64,000 nucleotides of DNA from Streptomyces curacoi (GCF_001513975.1 NZ_KQ947985.1:62001-126000), one strand, 5' to 3'; positions 28,492-39,128 are shown, counted from the first letter of the stretch. A program made the numbers and translations. Notes: a model not told the origin generated them from the letters alone.

Positions 28492-28563
28492 GCGGGTGTA
28501 GTTCAGTAGTAGAACATCCCCCTTCCAGGGGGAAGGCGCAGTGTGCAATTCCTGTCACCCGCT
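28492..28563 (+). tRNA. tRNA-Gly (anticodon TCC)
   Basis: Acceptor GCGGGTG / CACCCGC, anticodon loop CTTCCAG on CCCC/GGGG, T-loop TGCAATT. 72 nt, CCA not encoded. Confidence 0.9.
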
Positions 28564-28643
28564 CTGCACCGCCGTATGGACCACTGAAGTGGATCAGGTA
28601 GGCTGGTGCTCGCGCCGATCGGTGAGAGCCGGTCGGAGGCAAT

Positions 28644-28716
28644 GCGGACGTAGCTCAGTTGGTAGAGCGCAACCTTGCCAAGGTTGAGGTCGCGAGTTCG
28701 AGCCTCGTCGTCCGCT
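28644..28716 (+). tRNA. tRNA-Gly (anticodon GCC), copy 1
   Basis: Acceptor GCGGACG / CGTCCGC, anticodon loop TTGCCAA on CAACC/GGTTG, T-loop TTCGAGC. Identical to 32497-32569. Confidence 0.95.
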
Positions 28717-28722
28717 CTGGTG

Positions 28723-28754
28723 AAAAGCCCCGGTCCAGTGGACCGGGGCTTTTT
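28723..28754 (+). terminator. Terminator of the tRNA-Gly pair
   Basis: Perfect stem AAAAGCCCCGGTCC / GGACCGGGGCTTTT with a 3-nt loop and a T run, 6 bases after tRNA-Gly(GCC). Confidence 0.92.
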
Positions 28755-28845
28755 CATGTGCCCCGACCGTCCGCCTGACATTTGTCATGCGGAGAGGTGA
28801 CAGCGCGCACTGCTTCACGCCTCCGGTTGCCGGGACGCTGGTGTC

Positions 28846-29808
28846 ATGAACACAAGCGAACACGAACACGTGATTGAGGTCACTGACCTGCGGCGTGTGT
28901 ACGGGGGCGGGTTCGAGGCGGTGCGCGGAATCACGTTCTCCGTGGCCCGCGGGGAGATCTTCGCGCTGCTCGGCACCAACGGCGCGGGCAAGACGTCGAC
29001 CGTCGAACTGCTGGAGGGACTCGCCCGGCCGGCCGGGGGGCGGGTGCGGGTGCTCGGGCACGATCCCTACGCCGAGCGGGCCGCCGTACGGCCCCGGACC
29101 GGGGTGATGTTGCAGGAGGGCGGCTTTCCGTCCGAGCTGACCGTCGCCGAGACCGCGCGGATGTGGGCCGGGTGTGTCAGCGGGGCGCGGCCCGAGGGTG
29201 AGGTGCTGGAGCTCGTCGGGCTGGCCGGGAAGAGCGGCGTACGGGTGAAGCAGCTGTCCGGGGGTGAGCGGCGGCGCCTGGACCTGGCGCTCGCGCTGCT
29301 CGGGGAGCCCGAGGTGCTGTTCCTGGACGAACCGACGACCGGCCTCGACGCCGAAGGGCGCCGGGACACCTGGGAGTTGGTGCGGGGGCTGCGCGACGCC
29401 GGGACGAGCGTGCTGCTCACCACGCACTACCTGGAGGAGGCCGAGGGCCTCGCCGACCGGCTCGCGATCCTGCACGAGGGGCGCATCGCGGCAGCCGGGA
29501 CACCGGCCGAGGTGACCGCCGCCCAGCCGTCGCGGATCTCCTTCGAGCTGCCCGAGGGCTACTTCCTGGGAGACCTGCCGCCGCTCGCCGAGCTGGGCGT
29601 GTCCGGGCACGAGGTCGACGGGCGGGTCGTACGGCTGCGGACGCGGCAGCTGCAACAGGCGGCCACCCGGCTGCTGGTGTGGGCCGAGAGGGCCGGGGTG
29701 GAGCTGCGGGGGCTGGATGTGCGGTCGGCCTCGCTGGAGGAGGCGTTCCTGGGGATCGCGCGGGAGGCGTCCGGCGGTTCTGTCGATGCGAAGGAGTACG
29801 TGGCATGA
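28846..29808 (+). CDS. ABC exporter ATP-binding protein
   Basis: 320-residue ATPase of a DrrA-type export system. Walker A GTNGAGKTST, Q-loop MLQEGG, signature LSGGERRRLDLALAL, Walker B VLFLDEPTTGLD, switch His in TTHYLEEAE. The C-terminal extension is typical of ABC-2 partners. Its stop overlaps the start of the permease gene by 4 bases. It heads a four-gene operon with a permease, a sensor kinase and a response regulator. Substrate unknown; drugs or envelope-stress signals are usual for this arrangement. Confidence 0.95.
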   Translation: MNTSEHEHVIEVTDLRRVYGGGFEAVRGITFSVARGEIFALLGTNGAGKTSTVELLEGLARPAGGRVRVLGHDPYAERAAVRPRTGVMLQEGGFPSELTVAETARMWAGCVSGARPEGEVLELVGLAGKSGVRVKQLSGGERRRLDLALALLGEPEVLFLDEPTTGLDAEGRRDTWELVRGLRDAGTSVLLTTHYLEEAEGLADRLAILHEGRIAAAGTPAEVTAAQPSRISFELPEGYFLGDLPPLAELGVSGHEVDGRVVRLRTRQLQQAATRLLVWAERAGVELRGLDVRSASLEEAFLGIAREASGGSVDAKEYVA

Positions 29809-30581
29809 GGGGGACGGTGACCACGCCCTTGGGGCGTGTGGCGGCGCTCGGGCGGGCCGAGTTGACGCTGTTCGTGCGGAGCAAGGCCATGATCGTCGCG
29901 GCGGTGTTCGTGCCGCTGGTGCTGCCGTTCAGCGTGCGGTCGGTGGTCGAGGACATGGACCTGAAGGAGTCCGGGCTCAGCGTCGGGCTCGTGCTGCTGC
30001 CCGGAGCCATCGGGTTCTCGCTGCTCTTCGCGGTGTACTCGGCGCTCGTCAACATCCTCGTAGGGCGGCGCGAGGAGCTCGTCCTGAAGCGGCTGCGCAC
30101 CGGTGAGGTGCGGGACGTGGAGATCCTCACCGGGGCCGCGCTGCCGGCCGTCACCGTCGGTCTCGTGCAGTCCCTGGTCCTGGCGGTCGGCTGCACCGCG
30201 CTGCTCGATCTGCCGGCGCCGAAGGCGCCCCACCTCGCCGTCGTCGGACTGCTTCTGGGGCTGGTGCTGTGCGCGGCCCTGGCCGCCGTCACCTCGGGCT
30301 TCACGCGGACCGTGGAGAGCGCCCAGGTGACCGCGCTGCCGCTGGTGATGGTCTCGATGATCGGCTCCGGGATCACCGTCCCCCTGGAGGTGCTGCCCGA
30401 CCGGGTGGCCTCGGTCTTCGAGCTGTTCCCGCTGTCACCGGTGATCACGCTGGTGCGCGGCGGCTGGACCGGGAACCTGTCGCTGTACGAGGCGATCGGT
30501 CCTGTCATGACCGCGCTGGCCTGGACGGCCCTGGGCGTGTTTGCTGTACAGCGGTGGTTCCGCTGGGAACCCAGGCGCTGA
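29805..30581 (+). CDS. ABC-2 type permease
   Basis: 258-residue membrane subunit of the exporter. About six hydrophobic segments (for example MIVAAVFVPLVLPF, LLPGAIGFSLLFAVY, HLAVVGLLLGLVLCAAL) and the ABC-2 end motif FPLSPVITLVRGGW. The ATG overlaps the ATPase stop codon (ATGA) and AAGGAG lies 8 bases upstream. Confidence 0.93.
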   Translation: MRGTVTTPLGRVAALGRAELTLFVRSKAMIVAAVFVPLVLPFSVRSVVEDMDLKESGLSVGLVLLPGAIGFSLLFAVYSALVNILVGRREELVLKRLRTGEVRDVEILTGAALPAVTVGLVQSLVLAVGCTALLDLPAPKAPHLAVVGLLLGLVLCAALAAVTSGFTRTVESAQVTALPLVMVSMIGSGITVPLEVLPDRVASVFELFPLSPVITLVRGGWTGNLSLYEAIGPVMTALAWTALGVFAVQRWFRWEPRR

Positions 30582-30599
30582 CATACGGGGAGCGGGGAC

Positions 30600-31829
30600 A
30601 TGCGCAAGGCGGGGGGCTGGTGGCGGCGCAAGAGCACGCCGGCGAAGTTCGAGACGTACGTCCGGTGGTCGTTCCACTCCCTGGCGGCCGTCGAGGTCCT
30701 GCTGGTCGGGCCGTCCGTCGTCGCCGGGGTCGGGGTCGAGCTGGGCGGCTGGGTGTTCCTCACGGTGTGCGTGCACGCGACGCTGTGCTGCCTGACCATC
30801 TCGCGGGCGCTGAGCTGGGTGCGCGGCCGACGTGAACAGCCCGTAGGACTGCTGTGGACGCTCGGCGCCGTCAGCGCGGCGGTCGCCACCGCGGCACTCG
30901 CCGTCACCCAGTACGGCCCCGGCGGTGAACGCGTCGACTCCGCGGCGGGCGGGATCTTCAGCGTCGTGCTGATCTACGGGGTGGGCGTCCTCGTGATCGG
31001 GGTGCGCAGCCGGCGCCGCGTCATCGCGACCGTCGGGAGCTTCGCCCTGGGAGCGGCACTCATGGCGCTCGCCCTGGGTGTGCCTGCTCCCGTCGCCGTG
31101 GTCGGTGCGCTGGGGGTGCTGGTCGGCGGCGGGGTCGTCGCCGCCAGCTCCGTCTTCTCGGTCTGGCTGGTGAACGCCGTCTACGAACTCGACGATGCCC
31201 GCGACACCCGCGCCCGGCTCGCCGTCGCCGAGGAGCGGCTGCGGTTCGGGCGGGATCTGCACGACGTCATGGGGCGCAATCTGGCTGTCATCGCCTTGAA
31301 GAGCGAGCTCGCCGTGCAGTTGGCGCGGCGCGGGCGGCCCGAGGCCGTGGAGCAGATGATCGAGGTGCAGCGGATCGCGCAGGAGTCGCAGCGCGAGGTG
31401 CGGGACGTCGTACGCGGCTACCGGGAGGCCGATCTGGGGGTCGAGCTCGCCGGAGCTCAGGGCGTGTTGAGGGCGGCCGGGATCGACTGTGAGGTGACGG
31501 CCGAGGACGCGGCCGGGCTGGCCGCCGAGGTGCAGTCGGCGCTGGCGTGGGTTGTGCGGGAGGCGACCACCAATGTGCTGAGGCACGGGGATGCCGGGCG
31601 GTGCGGGGTGGCAGTGCGGGTGCTGGAGGGGCGGGTGGTGTTGACGGTGGAGAACGACGGGGCTGCCGGTGCCCCCCACGGGGGTGGGGGCTCCGGGCTG
31701 GCGGGGCTGCGGGAGCGGCTCGCGGCGGTGGACGGGACGCTGGAGGCCGGGTGCGTCGGGGAAGGGGTGTTCCGGCTGGTGGCGGAGGTGCCGGTGGTGG
31801 GAGCGGGCGTGCGGGGGGTCACCGTATGA
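30600..31829 (+). CDS. Sensor histidine kinase, DesK/NarL-partner type
   Basis: 409 residues. About five to six N-terminal membrane segments with little outside domain, suggesting sensing within the membrane. The phosphoacceptor His is in RFGRDLHDVMGRNLAVI (HisKA_3). The N box is REATTNVLRHG and the Gly-rich lid is around HGGGGSGLAGLRERL. The TGA overlaps the regulator's ATG by 4 bases. It probably senses the state of the adjacent exporter or its substrate. Confidence 0.94.
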   Translation: MRKAGGWWRRKSTPAKFETYVRWSFHSLAAVEVLLVGPSVVAGVGVELGGWVFLTVCVHATLCCLTISRALSWVRGRREQPVGLLWTLGAVSAAVATAALAVTQYGPGGERVDSAAGGIFSVVLIYGVGVLVIGVRSRRRVIATVGSFALGAALMALALGVPAPVAVVGALGVLVGGGVVAASSVFSVWLVNAVYELDDARDTRARLAVAEERLRFGRDLHDVMGRNLAVIALKSELAVQLARRGRPEAVEQMIEVQRIAQESQREVRDVVRGYREADLGVELAGAQGVLRAAGIDCEVTAEDAAGLAAEVQSALAWVVREATTNVLRHGDAGRCGVAVRVLEGRVVLTVENDGAAGAPHGGGGSGLAGLRERLAAVDGTLEAGCVGEGVFRLVAEVPVVGAGVRGVTV

Positions 31830-32473
31830 ACGGCGGTACGACCGGGATGAACGGCGGTGCGACCGGCCCGGTACGGCTGCTGCTCGCCGACGACGAGCAT
31901 CTGATCCGGGGGGCGCTGGCCACGCTGCTCTCCCTGGAGGACGACCTCCTGATCGTCGCCGAGGCCGCCACCGGGCCGGAGGCGCTGGCGATGGCCCGGG
32001 CGCACGAGCCCGACGTGGCCGTGCTGGATCTGCAGATGCCGGGAGCGGACGGTGTGAAGGTCGCCACATCCCTGCGGGCGGAACTGCCCGGCTGCCAGGT
32101 GCTGATCGTGACCAGTCATGGACGGCCCGGGCATCTGAAGCGGGCCCTCGCGGCCGGTGTGCGCGGGTTCGTCCCGAAGACCGTCAGCGCTCAGCGGCTC
32201 GCGGAGATCATCCGTACCGTGCATGCCGGAAACCGTTACGTCGATCCCGAGTTGGCCGCCGACGCCATCGCCGCCGGGGACTCGCCGCTGACCGCGCGGG
32301 AGGCCGAGGTGCTGGAGCTGGCTGCCGACGGGGCGCCCGTCGCGGAGATCGCGGAGCGGGCGGCGCTGTCGCAGGGGACCGTGCGGAACTATCTGTCGTC
32401 CGCCGTCTCGAAGCTCGGGGTGGAGAACCGCCATGCGGCAGTGCGTCTCGCACGCGAGCGAGGTTGGGTATAG
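31826..32473 (+). CDS. Two-component response regulator, NarL/LuxR type
   Basis: 215 residues. Receiver domain with acidic pocket LLLADDEH, phosphoacceptor Asp in VAVLDLQMPGADG, and Lys in GFVPKTV. LuxR helix-turn-helix SPLTAREAEVLELAADGAPV with GTVRNYLSSAVSKLG. Start ATG at 31826 overlaps the kinase stop. Likely controls the ABC operon. Confidence 0.95.
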   Translation: MNGGTTGMNGGATGPVRLLLADDEHLIRGALATLLSLEDDLLIVAEAATGPEALAMARAHEPDVAVLDLQMPGADGVKVATSLRAELPGCQVLIVTSHGRPGHLKRALAAGVRGFVPKTVSAQRLAEIIRTVHAGNRYVDPELAADAIAAGDSPLTAREAEVLELAADGAPVAEIAERAALSQGTVRNYLSSAVSKLGVENRHAAVRLARERGWV

Positions 32474-32496
32474 TTGCTCTCGCGCCACGGCGCACT

Positions 32497-32569
32497 GCGG
32501 ACGTAGCTCAGTTGGTAGAGCGCAACCTTGCCAAGGTTGAGGTCGCGAGTTCGAGCCTCGTCGTCCGCT
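32497..32569 (+). tRNA. tRNA-Gly (anticodon GCC), copy 2
   Basis: Identical to 28644-28716. It begins only 24 bases after the response regulator stop, so it may be read through from the operon and cut out. Confidence 0.95.
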
Positions 32570-32577
32570 CGGGAAAC

Positions 32578-32606
32578 AAGACCCCGGTCCACTGGACCGG
32601 GGTCTT
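32578..32606. terminator. Bidirectional terminator, tRNA-Gly / purC
   Basis: Perfect stem AAGACCCCGGTCC / GGACCGGGGTCTT with ACT loop, between tRNA-Gly copy 2 and the convergent purC stop. Confidence 0.9.
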
Positions 32607-32616
32607 TCTTGTGCTG

Positions 32617-33516
32617 TCAGCTCCAGCTCGTGCCCGTCAGGCGTTCGTACGCCTCCACGTACTTCGCCCGCGTGGCGTCCACGACCTCCTGCGGCAGCGG
32701 TGGCGGGGGCTGCTCGCTCTTCCTGTCCCAGCCGGACTCCGGCGAGGTCAGCCAGTCGCGGACGAACTGCTTGTCGTACGACGGCTGCGCGCGGCCCGGC
32801 TCCCACTGGTCAGCCGGCCAGAAGCGGGAGGAGTCCGGGGTGAGGACCTCGTCGGCGATGACGAGCTCGTCGCCCTCGAAGCCGAACTCGAACTTGGTGT
32901 CCGCGAGGATGATGCCGCGGTCACGGGCGATGTCCCGGCCCCTGGAGTACACGGCGAGGGTCGCCTGGCGCAGCCGGGCGGCGGTGTCGGCGCCGACCTG
33001 ACGGGCGACCTCCTCGTAGGAGACGTTCTCGTCATGCTCGCCGACCGCGGCCTTGGTAGCCGGGGTGAAGATCGGGGCGGGAAGTTCCGAACCGTCGACC
33101 AGGCCCTCGGGGAGGGCGAGGCCGCAGACGGTGCGGGACTCGTTGTACTCGACCAGGCCGGAGCCGGTGAGGTAGCCGCGGGCCACGGCCTCCACCGGGA
33201 CCATCTGGAGCGACTTGCACACCAGGGTGCGGCCCGCCCAGTCGGCGGGGGCGCCGGCGGGCAGCTCGGTGCTCAGGACGTGGTTGGGGATCAGATCGGC
33301 GGTCTGGTCGAACCACCACAGGGAGAGCTGGGTGAGGATCCGGCCCTTTTCGGGGATCTCGGTCGGCAGCACCCAGTCGAATGCGGAGATGCGGTCGCTG
33401 GCGACCATCACGAGGTCGCCCGCCTCGTTCTGGTACAGCTCGCGCACCTTGCCGGTGTGCAGGTGTACCAAGCCCGGAACCTGGATCGGCTCGGGCTTTT
33501 CTACGAATCCGGACAC
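32617..33516 (-). CDS. purC: SAICAR synthetase
   Basis: Phosphoribosylaminoimidazole-succinocarboxamide synthase: CAIR plus aspartate and ATP. 299 residues, normal for actinobacteria. Motifs: HTGKVRELY, MVASDRISAFDWVLPTEIP, EAVARGYLTGSG, DTKFEFGF, IADEVLTPDSSRFW. Monocistronic, ending at the shared terminator. Confidence 0.97.
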   Translation of the reverse strand: MSGFVEKPEPIQVPGLVHLHTGKVRELYQNEAGDLVMVASDRISAFDWVLPTEIPEKGRILTQLSLWWFDQTADLIPNHVLSTELPAGAPADWAGRTLVCKSLQMVPVEAVARGYLTGSGLVEYNESRTVCGLALPEGLVDGSELPAPIFTPATKAAVGEHDENVSYEEVARQVGADTAARLRQATLAVYSRGRDIARDRGIILADTKFEFGFEGDELVIADEVLTPDSSRFWPADQWEPGRAQPSYDKQFVRDWLTSPESGWDRKSEQPPPPLPQEVVDATRAKYVEAYERLTGTSWS

Positions 33517-33601
33517 GGTTCCTCCCCGTGGTTCTGTCCAAGTGGCTCGATTCTCCCGTATGCCGGAGATCGGTCATGGACGGGGGTGCCCTCAGCAGGG
33601 C

Positions 33602-35092
33602 TCAGTCACGTTTGCAGATGCGGTCCAGGAGGTTGGCGGTGGCGCGCTGGACACGGGCGTCGACGTGGCCCGGGCGGTCCAGTGCCGGGGACCAGGCGAA
33701 CGTTCCGGACGCGAAGACCAGGGCGCCCGAGGGGGCGCGGTAGAGGGACGTCTCCTGGTGGCGGACGACGCCCTCGCGGTCGGTGTACGGGGAGTGGGCG
33801 AGCAGGACGCGCTCCTCGTGCTCGGGCAGCGGGGCGCGCGGGAAGTAGCGGTCGGCCTCGCCCGCCACCAGGCCCGGGATCTCCTCGCCCTCGTGGGCGC
33901 CGGTCGCCTCCCACAGCCAGTGGTCGGCGTTGCGGACGATCAGGGGGTGCGGCTCGGGGACGTGGCCCGCGTACTGGATGCCGATCAGTTCCTGCTCCGG
34001 GCGGTCGATCTCCCGCCAGAGCACCGGGCGGCCGGGGCCCTTGCGCTTGCGGCAGGTGAGCAGGCGATCGGGGACGCCGGACGGGGAGGGCGCCAACTCG
34101 ACCTGCCAGTAGAGGGAGTTGGCGGAGAGGAAGACCAGGGAGGTGCCGTTCTCACGGGCGAGTTCCGTGGTGCGGCGCATGTTCGTCGACCAGTACTCGT
34201 CATGGCCGGGGAAGACCAGGCCGCGGTAGCGGGTGGGGTCGACATGGCCCGCGTGCAGGTCGCGGGCGTCGGCGTAGGCGAGGTCGTAGCCGTAGCGCTC
34301 GGCCCAGCGGATGAAGTCGTAGGCGTGGCCGACGTGGAGGGGCAGGCCCGCGCCGGCGTACGGGCGGTCGAAGGAGACGGTCGTCGCGGCGTCGGCCTCG
34401 CCGAGCAGCCGGCCGTCCTCGTCCCAGGCGTGGTAGAGGCTGGCGCCGGTGCGGCCGTCCTCGGGGTAGAGGTTGTAGGCCTGCCAGGTGACGTCGGGGA
34501 GGAGCAGGAGCAGGTCCGCGGGGTGGTTGTCGCGGACGGTGAAGGGGATGTGGGAGCGGTAGCCGTCGGCGGTGGTGAGGACGGCCACGTACGCGCCGAT
34601 GCTCCAGTAGGACGGGATCTGCAGACGCCAGGACAGCCACCAGTGGTGGCAGGAGACCGTGCGGTCGGCCAGGAGCGGCGGGGGCTGCACGATGCCGGAG
34701 AGGCGGGGGCTAGTGGTGATCTTGGCGGCGCCGTCGCCGCCGTAGTGGCCGATGCGGTAGACGTCGACACCGAACTCCTGGGGCGGGTCGACCGTGATGT
34801 GGAAGTCGACGGCCTCGCCGGGGGCGACCGCGCCGGTGGAGGTGAAGCCCTTGATCTGGCGGTGGACGTCGTCGGCGGACCGGGGGCCGGCGCTTCGCGG
34901 GGCCGGGACCCTGGGGGTGTCGGCCGTCGGGGGGTGAGCCTGGCCGTCGACGTACCAGGGGACCACCTGGCCGGTGTCGTCGAAGTACGTCACGTTCCCG
35001 CGCAGCCAGGGGACGGGGCCCTGGCCGAAGGGGTCCGTCACGGCGTGCGCGAGTGCTCCCGACTCCCAGCGGCGGATCTGCTCCGACCCCAT
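33602..35092 (-). CDS. N,N-dimethylformamidase large-subunit-like protein
   Basis: About 496 residues resembling the beta (large) subunit of N,N-dimethylformamidase (Pfam PF20254). Seen: VYRIGHYGGDGA near residue 120, the DLAYADARDLHAG and GHDEYWSTNMR motifs typical of this fold, and SLVFLSANSLYWQ. No signal peptide. ATG at 35092 with GGGAGGGG 7 bases before. The small alpha subunit of the true enzyme is not encoded nearby, so the substrate may differ. Probably cytoplasmic. Confidence 0.85.
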   Translation of the reverse strand: MGSEQIRRWESGALAHAVTDPFGQGPVPWLRGNVTYFDDTGQVVPWYVDGQAHPPTADTPRVPAPRSAGPRSADDVHRQIKGFTSTGAVAPGEAVDFHITVDPPQEFGVDVYRIGHYGGDGAAKITTSPRLSGIVQPPPLLADRTVSCHHWWLSWRLQIPSYWSIGAYVAVLTTADGYRSHIPFTVRDNHPADLLLLLPDVTWQAYNLYPEDGRTGASLYHAWDEDGRLLGEADAATTVSFDRPYAGAGLPLHVGHAYDFIRWAERYGYDLAYADARDLHAGHVDPTRYRGLVFPGHDEYWSTNMRRTTELARENGTSLVFLSANSLYWQVELAPSPSGVPDRLLTCRKRKGPGRPVLWREIDRPEQELIGIQYAGHVPEPHPLIVRNADHWLWEATGAHEGEEIPGLVAGEADRYFPRAPLPEHEERVLLAHSPYTDREGVVRHQETSLYRAPSGALVFASGTFAWSPALDRPGHVDARVQRATANLLDRICKRD

Positions 35093-35363
35093 GGCCCTAC
35101 CCCTCCCTTGATCCCCCGTGGTTGTGCGTTGAGCGTCGTTTGTGGTGCGCGTGTCCTGTGTGCTTGCGGTTTCTGTCGTGCGATGTGGGCTCTTGTATGT
35201 CTGTCGTATGTCGCAAGCCCTTGCCATATGCGCTATCGATCCCAGCACATCACATTGCGCACGCATGCTGTCACTATTCGTTGCGAATTGGCCGAAAGTG
35301 GAATCAGGGGTTCCGGCCGCTTACTGCCGTCCGTGGTCAGGAACGGTCGGACAGGGACGTCAT

Positions 35364-37466
35364 TCAGACCAGTCGTACCGGCTTTTCCGGGCGTATCCCC
35401 GACTCCAGCAGCCAGGCCCGCAGGGGCGCCGGGTCGCCGTCCTCGATGAGGCTGAGGACTCTGGGGGTCAGGTCGGCGGCTCTCTCGCCCTTGATGAGGA
35501 GCGTGGGGCCGTCGAGCCAGTCCAGGCCCGGGGCCGCGCCGGCCGTGTCCATCGCGGCGCAGCACACCATCGCCGTCACGTGGTCGGTGAGCAACTCGCG
35601 GCCGGTGCGGGGCGGTTGGAGCGGGAAGAGAGGGAGCGCGCCGGTGTCGAGGAGGGTGGCGCCGGGTGCGGGGGACGCCGTGTGCTCCGCGGGGGTCGCC
35701 GCCTCTTCGCGGGCCAGCTCGGCGGTGAGGACTGCGGCGAGAGCGGAGCTGCGTTCGGTTTGCTGGCCGTCGGCGGGGGAGTCCTCGGCCATGGACGCGT
35801 AGGGGGGTTTGGGGGGCTTGGGGGGCTTGGAGGAGTTGGAGGGGTTCAGGGGCTGCGTGGGAGGGGTGTCGTGCGGGGTGCTGGGCTGGGCCTCGGTGGC
35901 ATGCGGGCCGCCGGCCTCAGCACCGGTGGCTTGTGCGTCGGCAGGCCGGGGGGCGTCGGCGTGCGCGTCCGTGGTGCGGGGGCCGGTGGCGGGGGAGGCG
36001 GTGGGCTGGGTGCCGTGGGCGGGCGAGGCGGTGGGCTGGGTGCCGTGGGCGGGCGAGGCGGTGGGCTGGGTGCCGTGGGCATCCGGAGCTGCGCCGCCAG
36101 TATGCGGAACCGTCGGCTCGGAGCCGTCGGCGTGCGGGGCCGAGGTGTGGGGTAGTGGGGGGTCCGGAGGGGTCGACAGGTGGTCTATGACGCGGGCCAG
36201 GGTCGGGCCGTGGGTCTCGGGGCGGGTGTTCTCGGTGGTGCGGCGGACGCCGAGGGTGTCGAGGACGCGGTGGAGGCGGGCCGCGTCGGTGCGCCATTTG
36301 CGGTCGACCACCTCCTCCGGGTACTCCGGCCAGTCCACCGGGGACCAGTCCGCACCGGCCTCGGCCGGGCCCCCGTGGAAGAGGCGGGCGGCGAGGAGTG
36401 AGGCGGCCTCGTCGACCGCGCCGGGCTCTTCGAGCAGGTCACAGGCGGGGCGCTCACCCAGCCGGGAGGCGAATCCCTCGGCCAGGCGGTCCCGGCGGGA
36501 CAGCTCGGTGAGGGCGGCGACGACACCCGCGTCCAGCCGGGACGGCCACCGGCCCATCCGCCAGGCCGGCAGTGCGACGCGCGTGAGCAGCCGGTCCCAG
36601 CCCGCGTACGCCAGCCCGACCTGTTCCTGGGCGACGATGCGCAGCCCGTAATCCACAGCCTGTGCACGCTCGGCCGCCGCGGCGGCCACGCCCCGCTCCA
36701 TCTGGGCGGCGTGCTCCCGGCAGCTGCGCAGCAGCAGCCGGGCCACCCAGCCCAGGCCCGCGCACACCGCCCGCGACCCCGGGCAGCGGCCGCGCGTCGA
36801 GGCGACGGCCACGGCGGCGTCCAGGCCCCGGACGAAGCGCCGGGCCTGGGCTATGTCCGGGTGAGCGGAAGGTCCCGTACCGGCGACGACCGGGGCGAGG
36901 ACCGCGCGCAGCTCGCCGACGCGCATCCACCACAGGAACGGGGAGCCGATGACGAGGACGGGGGCGACCGGCGTACGGCGGTGGGCTCCGCGCAGGCCCC
37001 CGCCACCGCGCAGGGCGTGGAGCTCGTCGCGGTCCTCGGGCGGGGGCGGGCCGTGGGACAGGTGGGTGCGGTCCTCCAGCCAGCTGTCGCAGTCCGGGGT
37101 GAGCGCTATCTCGGACGGGGCGGGGACATCGAGGCGGTCGGCGAGGTCGCGCACCAGCCGGTACAGGTCCGGCGCCTGCTCCTCGGCGATCGGGACCGTC
37201 GGGCTGACGGCGGGGCGGGCGCGGGCGACGACCAGGGCGATGCCCGCGGCGGCGAGCAGGACGAGGACGGCGACGGGGGTCACGGCCCAGCGGGCGGCGT
37301 CCCAGCCCGGGCCGACGAAGTGGCCGGTGGAAGCACCGGCGAGCAGCACCACGGCCACCGCCGCGGGCAGCAGCGCCACGGCCAGCGCCCGGCTGCGGAT
37401 GCGCAGCACGGCGAGGGCCCGGGCGCGCGCGGCCTGCGCACCCGCCTCCACACCCATACCGGTCAC
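35364..37466 (-). CDS. M48-like membrane protein with degenerate zinc site and repeat linker
   Basis: 700-residue protein. Two N-terminal membrane segments (LAVALLPAAVAVVLLAG, AVTPVAVLVLLAAAGIALVV), then a cytoplasmic domain laid out like M48 peptidases: PAPSEIALTPDCDSWLEDR and PVLVIGSPFLWWM before the expected HExxH helix. In that helix the sequence is ELRAVLAPVVAGT, so the zinc ligands are lost and it is probably not a protease. Residues ~430-560 are low-complexity Pro/Thr/Ala with a 30-bp repeat. The C-terminal domain is unrecognised. Start GTG 37466 is tentative. Confidence 0.8.
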   Translation of the reverse strand: MTGMGVEAGAQAARARALAVLRIRSRALAVALLPAAVAVVLLAGASTGHFVGPGWDAARWAVTPVAVLVLLAAAGIALVVARARPAVSPTVPIAEEQAPDLYRLVRDLADRLDVPAPSEIALTPDCDSWLEDRTHLSHGPPPPEDRDELHALRGGGGLRGAHRRTPVAPVLVIGSPFLWWMRVGELRAVLAPVVAGTGPSAHPDIAQARRFVRGLDAAVAVASTRGRCPGSRAVCAGLGWVARLLLRSCREHAAQMERGVAAAAAERAQAVDYGLRIVAQEQVGLAYAGWDRLLTRVALPAWRMGRWPSRLDAGVVAALTELSRRDRLAEGFASRLGERPACDLLEEPGAVDEAASLLAARLFHGGPAEAGADWSPVDWPEYPEEVVDRKWRTDAARLHRVLDTLGVRRTTENTRPETHGPTLARVIDHLSTPPDPPLPHTSAPHADGSEPTVPHTGGAAPDAHGTQPTASPAHGTQPTASPAHGTQPTASPATGPRTTDAHADAPRPADAQATGAEAGGPHATEAQPSTPHDTPPTQPLNPSNSSKPPKPPKPPYASMAEDSPADGQQTERSSALAAVLTAELAREEAATPAEHTASPAPGATLLDTGALPLFPLQPPRTGRELLTDHVTAMVCCAAMDTAGAAPGLDWLDGPTLLIKGERAADLTPRVLSLIEDGDPAPLRAWLLESGIRPEKPVRLV
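36001..36086 (-). repeat. Tandem 30-bp coding repeat
   Basis: Nearly three perfect copies of a 30-bp unit (coding HGTQPTASPA on the minus strand) in the linker of the M48-like protein. Perfect identity suggests recent expansion. Confidence 0.9.
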
Positions 37467-37770
37467 GGCCGGACCTCACCCCCTCCGCGCTGCCCTGGCT
37501 GTCCGGACTGTCCTGGCTTTGCTCACTCCCCCACTGTGGCACCCACCACTGACATCGCAATGCCGGTGGGCCAAGTGCCGGAACGCTTGCGCCGCACCCT
37601 AGTTGGGGCTTCGGCCCACGTCAGCCGGATGGGGCATCGGTCACTCGATGGAATGGCTTTGGGGAGAGGTGGATGACGGACAGCGAGGATCAGGCCCCGG
37701 ATCCTGAGACGGATCCGGGGCCTGCGGGGTTCATCGCGCGGCGGCCGACGGGGGTGTGGACGCGGCCTGG
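37467..37770. other. Intergenic region between purD and the M48-like gene
   Basis: 304 bases; no supported gene. Holds the purD terminator (37692-37723) and the upstream region of the M48-like gene. Confidence 0.6.
37692..37723 (-). terminator. Terminator of purD
   Basis: Perfect stem AGGCCCCGGATCC / GGATCCGGGGCCT with a 6-nt loop, about 50 bases past the purD stop. Confidence 0.9.
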
Positions 37771-39024
<1,254 letters not shown>

Positions 39025-39128
39025 GGGGGTCAGCCTAACCGGGTTTTTGTGCGGGGCGATGAGCGGCCGGGGGTTGGTGACCTGTACGTTCCTCCAAGGA
39101 CCGGCACCGGCCCAGGCCCCGGGCCCCG

